From NCBI RefSeq assembly GCF_024273195.1, contig NZ_JAMZCU010000003.1, positions 62,001 through 126,000 on the forward strand: a stretch of DNA of 64,000 nt, written 5' to 3'. A program made the translations under genes and the position numbers. Shown one piece after another: positions 1-9,000 of the stretch. Every line of letters starts with the position of its first letter. Position 1 is the stretch's first letter. The notes under the pieces were generated by a model. It was given only the letters and a program-made list of their open reading frames with translations. It was not told the DNA's origin and made no database searches. The DNA comes from Devosia ureilytica. GTDB lineage: Bacteria; Pseudomonadota; Alphaproteobacteria; Rhizobiales; Devosiaceae.

Positions 1-722
1 GTGACATTGCGCTGCAGCCCGTCCTGGGAGCCACAGAGGTCACACGGAATGATCGGGAAGGCCATTGCGTCCGAAAAGCGCTGCAAATCTTCTTCGGCGC
101 AATAGATCAGCGGGCGCAGCACTTCGAGGTCTCCCTCGTCATTGACCAGCTTTGGCGGCATGGCCGCAAGCTTGCCGCCATGGAACAGGTTCATGAAGAA
201 GGTTTCGAGACTGTCGTCGCGATGGTGCCCCAGAACCAGCGCCGTGCACCCTTCCTCCCGCGCGATGCGATAGAGATTGCCGCGCCGCAGCCGGGAACAG
301 AGCGAGCAATAGGTCGCGCCCTGGGGCAGCTTGTCGGTGACGATGGAATAAGTGTCCTGATATTCGATGCGATGCTCGATGCCGAGGCCGGTCAGGAATT
401 CGGGCAGGATATGCTTGGGAAAGTTCGGCTGGCCCTGGTCGAGATTACAGGCCAGCAGCTCAACTGGAAGCAGGCCGCGCCACTTGAGGTCGAGCAGCAG
501 GGCCAGGAGGCCATAGCTGTCCTTGCCGCCCGATAGGGCAATCAGCCACTTCTCGCCCGGCCGCACCATGGCGAACTTTTCCAGCGCCTCGCGGGTATTG
601 CGGATCAGGCGCTTCCTGAGCTTGTTGAACTCCACCGAGCGCGGCGCATGAGCATAGATCGGATGGGCGCCAGTATCGGCGTCATCATCTGGCGTGGCGG
701 GGGCGTCCATCACCGCAGTCAT
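1..722 (-). CDS. ttcA: tRNA 2-thiocytidine(32) synthetase TtcA (partial, 3' end outside window)
   Basis: Read on the minus strand from ATG at 722; the C-terminus runs off the left edge, leaving about 240 codons. The PP-loop ATP-binding motif SGGKDS lies at residues 64-69. A C-S-L-C pair lies at 139/142 and a further cysteine pair (PCDLC) near residue 230, matching the cysteines that hold the iron-sulfur cluster of TtcA. TtcA thiolates C32 of certain tRNAs in the cytoplasm. The spacing of motifs fits TtcA rather than TilS, which lacks these cysteines. The N-terminus has about 25 extra Asp/Ala-rich residues; an internal ATG at codon 5 is an alternative start. Divergent from sbmA. Confidence 0.9.
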   Translation of the reverse strand, partial: MTAVMDAPATPDDDADTGAHPIYAHAPRSVEFNKLRKRLIRNTREALEKFAMVRPGEKWLIALSGGKDSYGLLALLLDLKWRGLLPVELLACNLDQGQPNFPKHILPEFLTGLGIEHRIEYQDTYSIVTDKLPQGATYCSLCSRLRRGNLYRIAREEGCTALVLGHHRDDSLETFFMNLFHGGKLAAMPPKLVNDEGDLEVLRPLIYCAEEDLQRFSDAMAFPIIPCDLCGSQDGLQRNV

Positions 723-889
723 GGCGAAACTCTCGTTTGGGGCGTTGCGTAGCTGATAGCGTCCCTTGGCCGGTAATGAAAGTCAAAGCGGCGGTGCACA
801 ACCTTACCAAAGCTTAACTTCGGCTCCTTGTTTTAAGCCGTTTGCCACAGTTAGATGACACCATCGTCCCGACACCCAGGAGTCTCCCG

Positions 890-2188
890 GTGTTCCGCTC
901 ATTCTTTCCCAATCCACGGCTTTTCTTCACCTCGGCGCTTGTCTGGGTCGCTCTTGTCATGGTCGCCTGGTTCACCCTCGGCGCGCAAATGCAGTCGGTC
1001 ATCAGCCTTGGGCCTTGGCTGGGCATTGCGCCCACTGAGGCGGACCCAGAGCCATTCTTCTCCTCCGACAAGGTATGGCTCTACCAATACGTTCTGATGT
1101 CTGGCTATCTGTTCTGCATTCCCTGGTATTGGGGCGGAAACCGGCGCTGGTACTGGTGGAGCGTCGTGGGCAGCGTCACCATTATCGAGATTGTCTATTT
1201 CAACGTCCAGATCAGTGCCTGGCTGAACGATTGGTATGGTGCCTTCTACAACCTCATTCAGTCTGCGCTCACCACGCCTGGCTCTGTGACGCTGGAGCAA
1301 TTTCTCGGCGAAATCATAACCGTCGCCTATGTGCTCATTCCCAACATTACGGTGCTGGTGATCAACGCGTTCTTTATCGCCCACTATCTCTTCCGCTGGC
1401 GCCGGGCGATGAGCTTTTTCTACATGAGCCACTGGCAGCATCTGCGGCACATCGAAGGCGCGTCCCAGCGTATCCAAGAGGACACGCAGCGCTTCTCCAG
1501 CATCGTCGAGGGTCTGGCCGTGTCGCTGGTGGCTTCGGTGATGACGCTGATCGTGTTCTTGCCGCTGCTTTGGAACCTTTCGTCCAACATCACCGAACTG
1601 CCATTCATCGGGCAAGTTGACGGAAGCCTTGTCTGGGTGGCGCTAGTGTCATCGGCCTTTGGCACGGTGCTGCTGGCAGCGGTGGGTTGGAAACTGCCAG
1701 GGCTAGAATTCGACAATCAGCGCGTCGAAGCCGCGTTCCGCAAGGAACTGGTCTATGGCGAAGACCATCACGATCGGGCAGAACCCGTCACCGTCCGGCA
1801 GTTGTTCATCAACATGCAGCACAATTATTTCCGGCTGTACCGCCACTACCTCTACTTCAATATCGCGCGCTACGCCTACTTGCAGGGATCGAACTTCGTG
1901 CCCCTGATCGCCATGGGGCCCTCTATTGTGGCAGGAGCACTGACGCTCGGCCTGTTCCAGCAGGTCAGCAACGCGTTTGGGCAGGTTGAGGACTCGTTCA
2001 AATTCCTCGCCAGTTCCTGGACCACAATCATTTCGCTGATCTCGGTGTTCAAGCGACTGCGCGCATTCGAGGCTAACATTCCACCCAACGCAATCGCCGC
2101 CAATGACTATGACGATCCGATCTTCCTCAATCAGGAAGCAGTCCCAACCACGAGCGACGCAGTGCCCAGGCAACCAGCGCAGTTCTAA
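890..2188 (+). CDS. sbmA: SbmA/BacA-family peptide antibiotic transporter
   Basis: Inner-membrane importer of the SbmA/BacA family (432 aa), which takes up peptide antibiotics and modified peptides and in rhizobia is needed for chronic host infection. About seven or eight hydrophobic segments are visible, with family signatures such as FRWRRAMSFFYM, HWQHLRHIEGASQR, KLPGLEFDNQRVEAA and ELVYGED. The reading frame stays open upstream to a TTG at 842, but the GTG at 890 is preceded by AGGAG (878-882) and gives a start VFRSFFPNP that lines up with the known E. coli start MFKSFFPKP, so I place the start there. Only weak termination is seen downstream. Confidence 0.93.
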   Translation: MFRSFFPNPRLFFTSALVWVALVMVAWFTLGAQMQSVISLGPWLGIAPTEADPEPFFSSDKVWLYQYVLMSGYLFCIPWYWGGNRRWYWWSVVGSVTIIEIVYFNVQISAWLNDWYGAFYNLIQSALTTPGSVTLEQFLGEIITVAYVLIPNITVLVINAFFIAHYLFRWRRAMSFFYMSHWQHLRHIEGASQRIQEDTQRFSSIVEGLAVSLVASVMTLIVFLPLLWNLSSNITELPFIGQVDGSLVWVALVSSAFGTVLLAAVGWKLPGLEFDNQRVEAAFRKELVYGEDHHDRAEPVTVRQLFINMQHNYFRLYRHYLYFNIARYAYLQGSNFVPLIAMGPSIVAGALTLGLFQQVSNAFGQVEDSFKFLASSWTTIISLISVFKRLRAFEANIPPNAIAANDYDDPIFLNQEAVPTTSDAVPRQPAQF

Positions 2189-2220
2189 ACCGTCTCACGT
2201 TTGGGTCGACGCGGCTCCAT

Positions 2221-2250
2221 CGCCCCCTCCCCATTGAGGAGAGGGAGGCG
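2221..2250. repeat. GC-rich imperfect palindrome (CCCCTCC/GGAGAGGG type)
   Basis: An imperfect inverted repeat of C-rich and G-rich arms around a 5-base centre, lying between the sbmA and rpsD 3' ends. Similar hairpins occur at about 20709-20729 and 57974-57989. Likely a dispersed intergenic palindrome; it may also help end sbmA transcription. Confidence 0.4.
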
Positions 2251-2295
2251 GAGGCCCGATAGCCAAGCCGACAGTGAAATGCTCTCGGCAAAGCA

Positions 2296-2324
2296 AAAGG
2301 GCCGCTCCCCAGGAGCGGCCCTTT
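2296..2324 (-). terminator. Rho-independent terminator of rpsD
   Basis: A perfect 13-bp stem (arms 2296-2308 and 2312-2324, 3-base loop). On the minus strand it is followed by a T-rich run. It sits just past the rpsD stop codon and may also serve sbmA from the other side. Confidence 0.8.
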
Positions 2325-2350
2325 CCAATTTGGTTCTGTCGAACCCGCGA

Positions 2351-2968
2351 TTAACGCGAGTAGAATTCGACGACCAGGTTCGGTTCCATCTGGACCGGGT
2401 ATGGCACGTCGGTCAGGGTCGGAACGCGGACATAGGTCGCGGTCATCTTGTTGTGGTCGACGTCCACATAGTCAGGAACGTCACGCTCGGCCAGCTGTAC
2501 AGCTTCGAGAACGACGGTGAGCTGCTTGGAACGCTCGCGCACTTCAACCTTGTCGCCCAGCTTGACCTGGTAGGACGGGATGTTGACGCGCTGGCCGTTG
2601 ACCATGACGTGGCCATGGGACACGAACTGGCGGGCAGCAAACACGGTCGGGACGAACTTCGCACGATAGACGATGGCGTCCAGGCGACCTTCGAGCAGGC
2701 CGATCAGGTTTTCACCGGTATCGCCCTTGCGACGGGCAGCTTCGTCATACAGACGACGGAAGGCCTTCTCGGTGATCGAGCCGTAGTAACCCTTGAGCTT
2801 CTGCTTGGCGCGCAGCTGCAGACCATAGTCCGAGAGCTTGCCCTTGCGGCGCTGGCCGTGCTGGCCGGGGCCATAGGCGCGTGCGTTAAGCGGGGACTTG
2901 GGACGGCCCCAGATATTCTCGCCAAGACGGCGGTCAATTTTGTACTTTGCTGAATGACGCTTCGACAT
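2351..2968 (-). CDS. rpsD: 30S ribosomal protein S4
   Basis: 205 aa, the normal length of bacterial S4, which binds 16S rRNA early in small-subunit assembly. The start [14 protein letters not shown], the GPGQHGQRR stretch and the S4 RNA-binding domain (about residues 94-155, [14 protein letters not shown] through [12 protein letters not shown]) are clear. It stands alone rather than in an S13-S11-rpoA cluster, as is usual in alphaproteobacteria. It ends at a strong hairpin terminator. Confidence 0.98.
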   Translation of the reverse strand: MSKRHSAKYKIDRRLGENIWGRPKSPLNARAYGPGQHGQRRKGKLSDYGLQLRAKQKLKGYYGSITEKAFRRLYDEAARRKGDTGENLIGLLEGRLDAIVYRAKFVPTVFAARQFVSHGHVMVNGQRVNIPSYQVKLGDKVEVRERSKQLTVVLEAVQLAERDVPDYVDVDHNKMTATYVRVPTLTDVPYPVQMEPNLVVEFYSR

Positions 2969-3143
2969 CGCGTATCCTTCTCAACAGTTGATGGGATCGC
3001 GCCCTCCTTTGCTCTCCTTGCGAAGAGCCGACAGATTCCTAAAAATTCAGGAGATCCCGGGTGCGCCTATAGGCCAAAGGCCCGATAGGTGGGCGCTTGA
3101 TAGTGGGGCATGCCCATTGAGTCAAGCGCGACCGCCTATTTCC

Positions 3144-4382
3144 TCAGGCCATACGCTTGTCGATGTGCCGCTGATCGCGCAATTGCGGGAAAATGCGGCT
3201 CCAGATGACGGCCACAGCCATGGCTCCAACCCCGCCAATGACCACGGCAGGCACTGGCCCGATCAGATACGCCACACTGCCGGCGCGGAATTCGCCCAGC
3301 TCGTTGGACGCCCCGATAAACACCGAATTGACCGCATTGACGCGGCCACGCACTTCTTCGGGCGTCCACAGCTGCATGATCGTCTCGCGGATGCTGACGC
3401 TGACCATATCGGCGGCGCCAACCAGCGCCAGCGCCGGAATGGAAATCCAGACCGTGGTGGACAAGCCAAAGACGAGTGTGAACAGCCCGAACAGGCCCAC
3501 GAACAGAAAGAGAATTTTGCCGGCATGGTCGCGCACGGGAAAGCGCGTGAGCCAGAGCGCCATGACAATGGCGCCAATGCCAGGCGCCGCGCGCAAAAGA
3601 CCCAGCTCCGTCGGCCCGGCGTGGAGAATATCCTTGGTATAGACCGGCAGCAGTGCGACCGCCCCGCCCATCAGCACCGCGAACATGTCGAGCGAAATGG
3701 CGCCCAGCACCACCCTGTTCGAGAAGATATAGCGGAAGCCGCCAAAAATGGTCTCAAGGCTCGTCGCCTGATGCGACTGGCGCTGCACCGGCCTGGGAAT
3801 CAGCAGCACCGTGACGACGGCGCAGAGCAGCAGCACGGCGCCCGTGCCAAAAGCAAAAGTGGGCGAAATGCCATAGAGCAGGCCACCGGCAGCCGGGCCG
3901 GTGATCGAGGCGAATTGCCAGGCCGACGCATTGACGGTGATGGCATTGGAGAGCGCCTCGGAAGGCACGAGGTTGGGCGCCAGCGATTGCGCCGCCGGAC
4001 CCCAGAAGGCGCGGGCCGTGCCAAGCACGAGCAGAATGCCGAAAATCGGCCAGACTTCGTGCGCCTCGGCATTAGCCAGCAGCAGGAACCCCAGCGCACA
4101 GGCCAGCTCGACCGTCAGGCAGATCGCCATGATGCCGCGCCGGTTGAAGCGGTCAGCAGCCAGCCCGGTGATCAGCATCAGCAGCAGCGCCGGCAGGAAC
4201 AGGCAGAGCCCCACCAGTCCCAGAAGGAAGGCATTGCCGGTGACATCGTAGATCTGCCAGGCAATCGACACCGACATGATCTGCACTGCAAAGCTGACCA
4301 GCAGCGTGGTCAGCCAGAAGAAGCGGAAACCGATATAGGTGAAGGCGAGCTTTGATGGCTCGGAAGGGGCGTGTGCGCTCAT
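3144..4382 (-). CDS. MFS transporter, EntS-like (MFS_3) exporter
   Basis: 412 aa with about 12 hydrophobic segments. The loop after TM2 carries ADRFNRRGIMAIC, the GxxxDRxxRR-type MFS signature, and AFWGPAAQSLAPNLVP is typical of the EntS/MFS_3 group that exports siderophores or drugs. The second half contains EEVRGRVNAVNSVFIGASNELGEF, also characteristic of this group. The substrate cannot be read from the sequence and no siderophore genes lie nearby. It is followed on the same strand by rpsD but a 175-bp gap separates them. Confidence 0.85.
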   Translation of the reverse strand: MSAHAPSEPSKLAFTYIGFRFFWLTTLLVSFAVQIMSVSIAWQIYDVTGNAFLLGLVGLCLFLPALLLMLITGLAADRFNRRGIMAICLTVELACALGFLLLANAEAHEVWPIFGILLVLGTARAFWGPAAQSLAPNLVPSEALSNAITVNASAWQFASITGPAAGGLLYGISPTFAFGTGAVLLLCAVVTVLLIPRPVQRQSHQATSLETIFGGFRYIFSNRVVLGAISLDMFAVLMGGAVALLPVYTKDILHAGPTELGLLRAAPGIGAIVMALWLTRFPVRDHAGKILFLFVGLFGLFTLVFGLSTTVWISIPALALVGAADMVSVSIRETIMQLWTPEEVRGRVNAVNSVFIGASNELGEFRAGSVAYLIGPVPAVVIGGVGAMAVAVIWSRIFPQLRDQRHIDKRMA

Positions 4383-4469
4383 GGTGCACCGCTCATCGCA
4401 TTTCGGCGATGAAGGGTCAAAGGGAGAGTGTGCTTTTCTCGCGGCCTCTGTCAGACACGGGGGCGAGTG

Positions 4470-4492
4470 GTCCTCGGATCAAGTCCGAGGAC
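4470..4492. repeat. CCTCGG/CCGAGG palindrome, single copy
   Basis: Nine-base arms GTCCTCGGA and TCCGAGGAC around a 5-base loop. The flanking bases (GGCGCGGTGGG) are shared with the copy at 51081-51103, so this is one member of a dispersed repeat family rather than a chance hairpin. It lies between the MFS gene and the trmJ-like gene. Confidence 0.7.
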
Positions 4493-4526
4493 GGCGCGGT
4501 GGGGCGGATAGAGCGCGGAAGGCGAC

Positions 4527-5333
4527 TTACTCTTCGTCTTTCTCCGCCTTCTTCATCCGGTTCGGATTGGGTCGCTCGTGCCGCCGGTCGATGGAAGAGA
4601 TTACCCCGCGCAGGGTGCGGATTTCCTGGGCGGTGAAGCGGCCACGGGTCAGCGCGGTGCGCAGGTTATTGACCATGCTGGGGCGCTTGTCGGGTGTGGT
4701 GAAAAAACCGGACTGGTCGAGCACGCCTTCGAGATGTTCAAAAAGGCCCACCAACTCGCTGCGCGGCGCGGCTTCGGCCAGGCCATCGCCAAAGGGCAGA
4801 GCCCGGCCCGCCTCGCTGGTGCGGCGCCATTCGTATGACATCAGCAGCACCGCCTGGGCGATATTGAGCGAGGCAAAGGCCGCTTCCACCGGCAGCGTGA
4901 CAATGGCATCGGCCATGGCCACTTCGTCATTGAGCAGGCCCCACTTTTCCCGGCCAAAAAGCAGGCCGGCCTTGTTCCCACCGGCAATATGGGCCGCCAT
5001 GCTGCCCGCCGCCGTTTCGGGGCCAAGCACTTCCTTTTGCATGTCGCGCGACCGCGCAGTAGTGGCGTAAACCAGCGTCAGGTCGCCCATTGCCTCTTCC
5101 AGGGTTTCGAACACGCGAACCTGTTCAAGCACGTGATCGGCGCGCGAGGCCGAGGCAATGGCTTTTTCATTGGGCCAGCCGTCGCGCGGGCGCACCAGGC
5201 GCAGGTCCCACAGGCCGAAATTCGCCATGGCCCGCGCTGCCGCGCCGATGTTCTCGCCCAGTTGCGGCTCACACAGGATGATTGCCGGGCTGGGCGCCAG
5301 GGTGATGGGGAGTGAGCTGTCGGTGCCTGCCAT
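4527..5333 (-). CDS. TrmJ-type tRNA (cytidine/uridine-2'-O)-methyltransferase
   Basis: 268 aa SPOUT (SpoU/TrmH) family enzyme that would methylate the 2'-hydroxyl of a tRNA or rRNA ribose with S-adenosylmethionine; TrmJ acts on position 32. The N-terminus shows ILCEPQLGENIGAAARAMANFG (motif 1, split here at the domain start), the middle GLLFGREKWGL (motif 2) and the C-terminal part LPVEAAFASLNIAQAV (motif 3), which together form the knotted SAM pocket. A TrmJ-like C-terminal helical tail follows. I am sure of the superfamily and fairly sure of the TrmJ subgroup. The ATG at 5333 is the first start in frame. Confidence 0.85.
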   Translation of the reverse strand: MAGTDSSLPITLAPSPAIILCEPQLGENIGAAARAMANFGLWDLRLVRPRDGWPNEKAIASASRADHVLEQVRVFETLEEAMGDLTLVYATTARSRDMQKEVLGPETAAGSMAAHIAGGNKAGLLFGREKWGLLNDEVAMADAIVTLPVEAAFASLNIAQAVLLMSYEWRRTSEAGRALPFGDGLAEAAPRSELVGLFEHLEGVLDQSGFFTTPDKRPSMVNNLRTALTRGRFTAQEIRTLRGVISSIDRRHERPNPNRMKKAEKDEE

Positions 5334-5397
5334 GTGCCGCCAATCCGCGATGAGCTAGAGTGGCGGCGACATATCCCAAATGTCTCTGGCGGGCAAA

Positions 5398-5994
5398 TCA
5401 GGCGACGCGATCACGCAACGGCAATTCGAGCACCTTGGCACTGGGGCGCCATTCGCGGTCGAGCACCGCAAAATGCAGTTCCTCATCCCACTCGCCCTGG
5501 AACAGCGCGTGCTCGCGATAATGGGCTTCAAGCCGGAAGCCAAGCTTTTGCATGAGCTTGACCGAATGGTGGCTGCGCCCATCGCAGCGCACCATGATCC
5601 GATGGATGCGGAAATGATCAAAGGCCAGATCGATCAGCGCGGTCAGCGCCTCGGTGAGATAGCCCTTGCCGCTCTGGGCCGGGTCGATGGCAAAGCGCAC
5701 TTCACCCTGGCTGGCGGTCGCGTCGGACCATTTGAGACTCACCTGCCCTATCAGGCGGTGATCGCCCTTGCGTACCATGGCCAGGGTCAGCGTTTCACCC
5801 GGCCGCTGCAGCCCCACCTGCTTGCGCATGACGGCGATGGCCGCGGCGACGTCCTCGTCATAGCGGGTGGGCCGCTCGATATAGCGCTGCACAGCCGGAA
5901 GCGTGTGGTAGCGGCTGACAGCGTCCACATCGCCGCGTTCAAAGGGCCGAAGCAAGAGGTGCGCGGTCTCCACGGGTAGGCGCAATGACGACAT
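5398..5994 (-). CDS. GNAT family N-acetyltransferase (copy 1)
   Basis: 198 aa acetyltransferase of the RimJ/RimL-like GNAT branch. It shows the beta-strand/acetyl-CoA loop FAIDPAQSGKGYLTEAL (Q/RxxGxG/A type) around residues 105-120 and the ending KLMQKLGFRLEAHYREHALFQGEWDEE typical of ribosomal-protein-type GNATs (quoted in pieces: KLMQKLGFRLEA, then REHALF). The start at 5994 is chosen because GGAGG lies ten bases upstream; the frame is open further to 6144. The next gene on the same strand is a paralogue. The acceptor is unknown. Confidence 0.85.
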   Translation of the reverse strand: MSSLRLPVETAHLLLRPFERGDVDAVSRYHTLPAVQRYIERPTRYDEDVAAAIAVMRKQVGLQRPGETLTLAMVRKGDHRLIGQVSLKWSDATASQGEVRFAIDPAQSGKGYLTEALTALIDLAFDHFRIHRIMVRCDGRSHHSVKLMQKLGFRLEAHYREHALFQGEWDEELHFAVLDREWRPSAKVLELPLRDRVA

Positions 5995-6110
5995 GATCCG
6001 GCATCCTCCATGGGCGTTCGACAGGCACACTCGGCAAACGTTGCGTTGCCTGCGAAGTTCCTGTTCGCGAGGAGAATATCTTGCCAATTTGACGGGGTGC
6101 TGACAGCGCT

Positions 6111-6689
6111 TCAGAAATCGCCCGGATGGCGCGACGACAACCACTCATCACGCAGGATGGCATAGTAAAATTCCTCATCCCAACCACCCTTGAACAGGGC
6201 ATGCTGGCGAAAGTGCGCCTCCCGCCGCATGCCCAGCCGCTCCATCAGCCGCCAGGACGGTTCGTTGCGCGCGTCGCAGCGGGCGAAAATGCGGTGGAGA
6301 TCAGCAGCACCGAAACCCAGATCGAGCAGCGCATTGGCCGCCTCGCTGGCATAACCCCGCCCCTGATGGTCGGGATGGAAAATCCAGCCCAGCTCGCCCT
6401 GCCGCGCCTCCACCGAACGCCAGATCAACGAAACCTCTCCGACCAGAACGCCGGCATCCCGCGTCTCGACGGCAAGGACAATCCGGTCGCCTTCCTCGCT
6501 CAGCCCCGTCTGGTTGGTGCGCTGCTGAATGGCCAGCGCACATTCGTCGCGGCTGAGCGGCGGATCGAACAGATAGCGCGCCACGGCCTCACGGCCGCGA
6601 TAGTCAAACACGGCATCGACATCGCCCCGGGTAAAGGGACGCATACGGAGCCGGTCGGTCAGAAGCGGAAATTCGGGATGCAGCGCCAT
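6111..6689 (-). CDS. GNAT family N-acetyltransferase (copy 2, paralogue of the adjacent gene)
   Basis: 192 aa, same fold and order of motifs as the gene at 5398-5994: TDRLRMRPFTRGDVDAV at the N-terminus, WIFHPDHQGRGYASEA as the acetyl-CoA loop, and LMERLGMRREAHFRQHALF near the C-terminus. The two genes are tandem and clearly paralogous, although their substrates may differ. ATG 6689 follows GGAG at a normal distance; the frame extends to 6857 without a better start. It is divergent from the GFA-family gene at 6784, with 94 bp between them. Confidence 0.85.
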   Translation of the reverse strand: MALHPEFPLLTDRLRMRPFTRGDVDAVFDYRGREAVARYLFDPPLSRDECALAIQQRTNQTGLSEEGDRIVLAVETRDAGVLVGEVSLIWRSVEARQGELGWIFHPDHQGRGYASEAANALLDLGFGAADLHRIFARCDARNEPSWRLMERLGMRREAHFRQHALFKGGWDEEFYYAILRDEWLSSRHPGDF

Positions 6690-6783
6690 GCTCACTCCAA
6701 CAGCGGCGGCACTTTTGACCCTGCGATGGACAATGGCAAGCCAGTGCTTGCGGACCAAACGGGCCCATGCCAGCTTGCGCCGC

Positions 6784-7227
6784 ATGAGCACACAGGACCG
6801 ACCCGAACTCGACCTTGTCGCCAGCTGCGATTGCGGCGCCGTGAGGCTTGCGGTCAAGGGCCGGCCAATCGCGATGTTTCAATGCGCCTGTCAGAACTGC
6901 CAGAAGACGTCGGGCAGCGGTCATTCCTCAGTCGTGCTGTTTCCAGCCAGTGCGACCAGCGTTACCGGCGAAACGAAAAGCTATGTGCGACCAGCCGATT
7001 CCGGCGCCAGCTTCACGCGACACTTCTGCCCCGTCTGCAGCACCACGGTTTATGCGCAGTCGTCCCGGGCGCCCGCCTTCCACATTGTACCAGCGGGCCT
7101 CTTTGCCGGTCAGAACGAGTGGTACACCCCAAACCAGCTGATCTTTGCGCGCAGCCATGTCGGCTGGGACCTGATCGACACCCACCTGCCCCGCCACGAC
7201 ACCTATCGACCGGAGAAACAGTCATGA
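6784..7227 (+). CDS. GFA-family (glutathione-dependent formaldehyde-activating-like) zinc protein
   Basis: 147 aa. Seven cysteines in the pattern C15-x-C17, C34-x-C36-x2-C39 and C82-x2-C85 match the zinc-binding set of the GFA/CENP-V fold. True Gfa enzymes join formaldehyde to glutathione, but most family members have no proven reaction, so only the fold is claimed. The start codon chosen is the ATG at 6784, which gives the usual short N-terminus before the first Cys pair. The gene overlaps the next by four bases (ATGA), so the two are translated together. Confidence 0.85.
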   Translation: MSTQDRPELDLVASCDCGAVRLAVKGRPIAMFQCACQNCQKTSGSGHSSVVLFPASATSVTGETKSYVRPADSGASFTRHFCPVCSTTVYAQSSRAPAFHIVPAGLFAGQNEWYTPNQLIFARSHVGWDLIDTHLPRHDTYRPEKQS

Positions 7228-7559
7228 GCATGGCATCGGAAGACCTGGCGGACCGCATCCGCGCGCTCCTGCTACCCGAGGAAATTGTCCGCGAGCAGAA
7301 GATGTTCGGCGCCATCGCCTTCATGCTGCACGGCAATATGCTGGTGGCACCCATGAAGGATGGGGCGCTGCTGGTGCGTGTGGGCAAGGACGGCATGGAT
7401 GACGCCCTGGCCCTGCCCGGCGCCAGCGTCATGACCATGGGCAGCAAGTCCATGAGCGGTTTCATCATGGTCAGCGGCGACGCGGTCGAGGACGATACTG
7501 CGCTGGGCGAATGGATCGACCGCGCCCGCACTTTTGTCAGAACCCTGCCGGCCAAATAG
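7224..7559 (+). CDS. TfoX N-terminal domain protein
   Basis: 111 aa. The TfoX/Sxy N-terminal domain covers almost the whole protein, with the family features RKMFG-like EQKMFGAIAFMLHGNML near residues 24-42 and MGSKSMSGFIMV near 70-82. In Haemophilus TfoX acts in competence control, but stand-alone N-terminal-domain proteins of this size are common in alphaproteobacteria without known function. Start overlaps the stop of the GFA-family gene (ATGA). Confidence 0.85.
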   Translation: MSMASEDLADRIRALLLPEEIVREQKMFGAIAFMLHGNMLVAPMKDGALLVRVGKDGMDDALALPGASVMTMGSKSMSGFIMVSGDAVEDDTALGEWIDRARTFVRTLPAK

Positions 7560-7679
7560 CTCAGGCCCATCCGGCAAGCCCCCATGCCGAGCCTGTCTTT
7601 GCGCTTTGCTCTGGCGGTGCTATACGGGCGGCCGAACTTGGCCAAGGGCCGAAAAGCGTATTTGCAAGGGAGCAATTCG

Positions 7680-8891
7680 ATGAGCAAGATCAAAGTCGCC
7701 AACCCGGTCGTCGACCTCGACGGCGATGAGATGACCCGCATTATCTGGCAGGCCATCAAGGACAAGCTCATCCATCCCTATCTCGATCTGCCAATCGAAT
7801 ATTATGACCTCTCGGTCGAGAACCGCGACGCCACCAATGATCAGGTGACCGTGGATGCCGCCAATGCCATCAAGAAGCACGGCGTCGGCATCAAGTGCGC
7901 CACCATCACCCCCGACGAGCAGCGCGTCGAAGAATTCAAGCTCAAGAAGATGTGGAAGTCGCCCAACGGCACCATCCGCAACATCCTGGGTGGCGTGATC
8001 TTCCGCGAGCCGATCATCTGCAAGAACGTGCCGCGCCTGGTGCCGGGCTGGACCCAGCCGATCATCGTGGGCCGTCACGCCTTTGGCGACCAGTACCGCG
8101 CCACCGACTTCCGCTTCCCTGGCAAGGGCACGCTGACCATCAAGTTCACCGGCGAAGATGGCGAAGTCATCGAGCACGAAGTGTACCAGGCCCCAGGCGC
8201 CGGCGTCGCCATGGCGATGTACAACCTCGACGACTCGATCCGCGACTTCGCCTATTCGAGCTTCAACTACGCCCTGGCGCGCGGCGTACCCTGCTACCTG
8301 TCGACCAAGAACACCATCCTCAAGGCCTATGACGGTCGCTTCAAGGACATCTTCCAGGAAATCTACGACGCCGAATTCAAGGAAAAGTTCGAGGCCAAGA
8401 AGATCTGGTACGAACACCGCCTGATCGACGACATGGTCGCCTCGGCCCTCAAGTGGTCCGGCGGCTACGTCTGGGCCTGCAAGAACTACGATGGCGACGT
8501 GCAGTCCGACATCGTGGCCCAGGGCTTTGGTTCGCTCGGCCTCATGACCTCGGTCCTTGCCACACCCGATGGCAAGATCGTGGAAGCCGAAGCTGCCCAT
8601 GGCACGGTGACCCGTCACTACCGCCAGCACCAGCAGGGCAAGGAAACCTCGACCAACTCGACTGCGTCGATCTTTGCCTGGACCCGTGGCCTCGCCCACC
8701 GCGCCAAGCTCGACAACAACGAGGCGCTGGCCAAGTTCGCCCTGACGCTCGAAAAGGTCACCGTCGACACCATCGAAGAAGGCAAGATGACCAAGGACCT
8801 GGCGCTGCTCGTCGGCCCGGATCAGCCCTGGCTCACCACCATCGGCTTCCTCGACGCCATCGACCAGAACCTGCAGAAGGCCATGGCGTAA
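7680..8891 (+). CDS. icd: NADP-dependent isocitrate dehydrogenase
   Basis: 403 aa monomer of the short dimeric, eukaryote-like NADP-IDH type common in alphaproteobacteria. It converts isocitrate to 2-oxoglutarate and CO2 in the TCA cycle. Visible signatures are [12 protein letters not shown] near the N-terminus, [13 protein letters not shown] (isocitrate binding), the [19 protein letters not shown] metal/substrate region, and [14 protein letters not shown] (NADP binding). ATG 7680 follows AAGGGAG. The frame is open upstream to 7584, but the extra 32 residues have no match to the family. It ends at a strong terminator. Confidence 0.97.
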   Translation: MSKIKVANPVVDLDGDEMTRIIWQAIKDKLIHPYLDLPIEYYDLSVENRDATNDQVTVDAANAIKKHGVGIKCATITPDEQRVEEFKLKKMWKSPNGTIRNILGGVIFREPIICKNVPRLVPGWTQPIIVGRHAFGDQYRATDFRFPGKGTLTIKFTGEDGEVIEHEVYQAPGAGVAMAMYNLDDSIRDFAYSSFNYALARGVPCYLSTKNTILKAYDGRFKDIFQEIYDAEFKEKFEAKKIWYEHRLIDDMVASALKWSGGYVWACKNYDGDVQSDIVAQGFGSLGLMTSVLATPDGKIVEAEAAHGTVTRHYRQHQQGKETSTNSTASIFAWTRGLAHRAKLDNNEALAKFALTLEKVTVDTIEEGKMTKDLALLVGPDQPWLTTIGFLDAIDQNLQKAMA

Positions 8892-8913
8892 GCCAGACCA
8901 ATCTGAACGAGAA

Positions 8914-8938
8914 AGCCGGGGCAATGCCCCGGCTTTTT
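8914..8938 (+). terminator. Rho-independent terminator of icd
   Basis: Arms 8914-8922 and 8926-8934 with a 3-base loop, followed by five T residues. It sits 22 bases past the icd stop. Confidence 0.85.
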
Positions 8939-8955
8939 GTTGGGTTTGACAAAGC

Positions 8956-8980
8956 AAAGGGGCGCCCGTGGCGCCCCTTT
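8956..8980 (-). terminator. Hairpin past the VWA gene
   Basis: An 11-bp perfect stem (8956-8966 and 8970-8980, loop CGT). Read on the minus strand it follows the VWA gene stop by about 20 bases but has only a broken T tract, so termination is likely rather than sure. Confidence 0.6.
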
Positions 8981-9000
8981 CCCATTCTCCGGGAGAAAGC

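Noticed and set aside
2988..4355. 455-codon plus-strand frame opposite the MFS gene
   Set aside because: Low-complexity His/Gln/Arg/Asp-rich translation typical of antisense shadow frames; the minus strand encodes a clear MFS protein.
7620..8957. 445-codon minus-strand frame opposite icd
   Set aside because: Shadow of icd; no recognisable domain.
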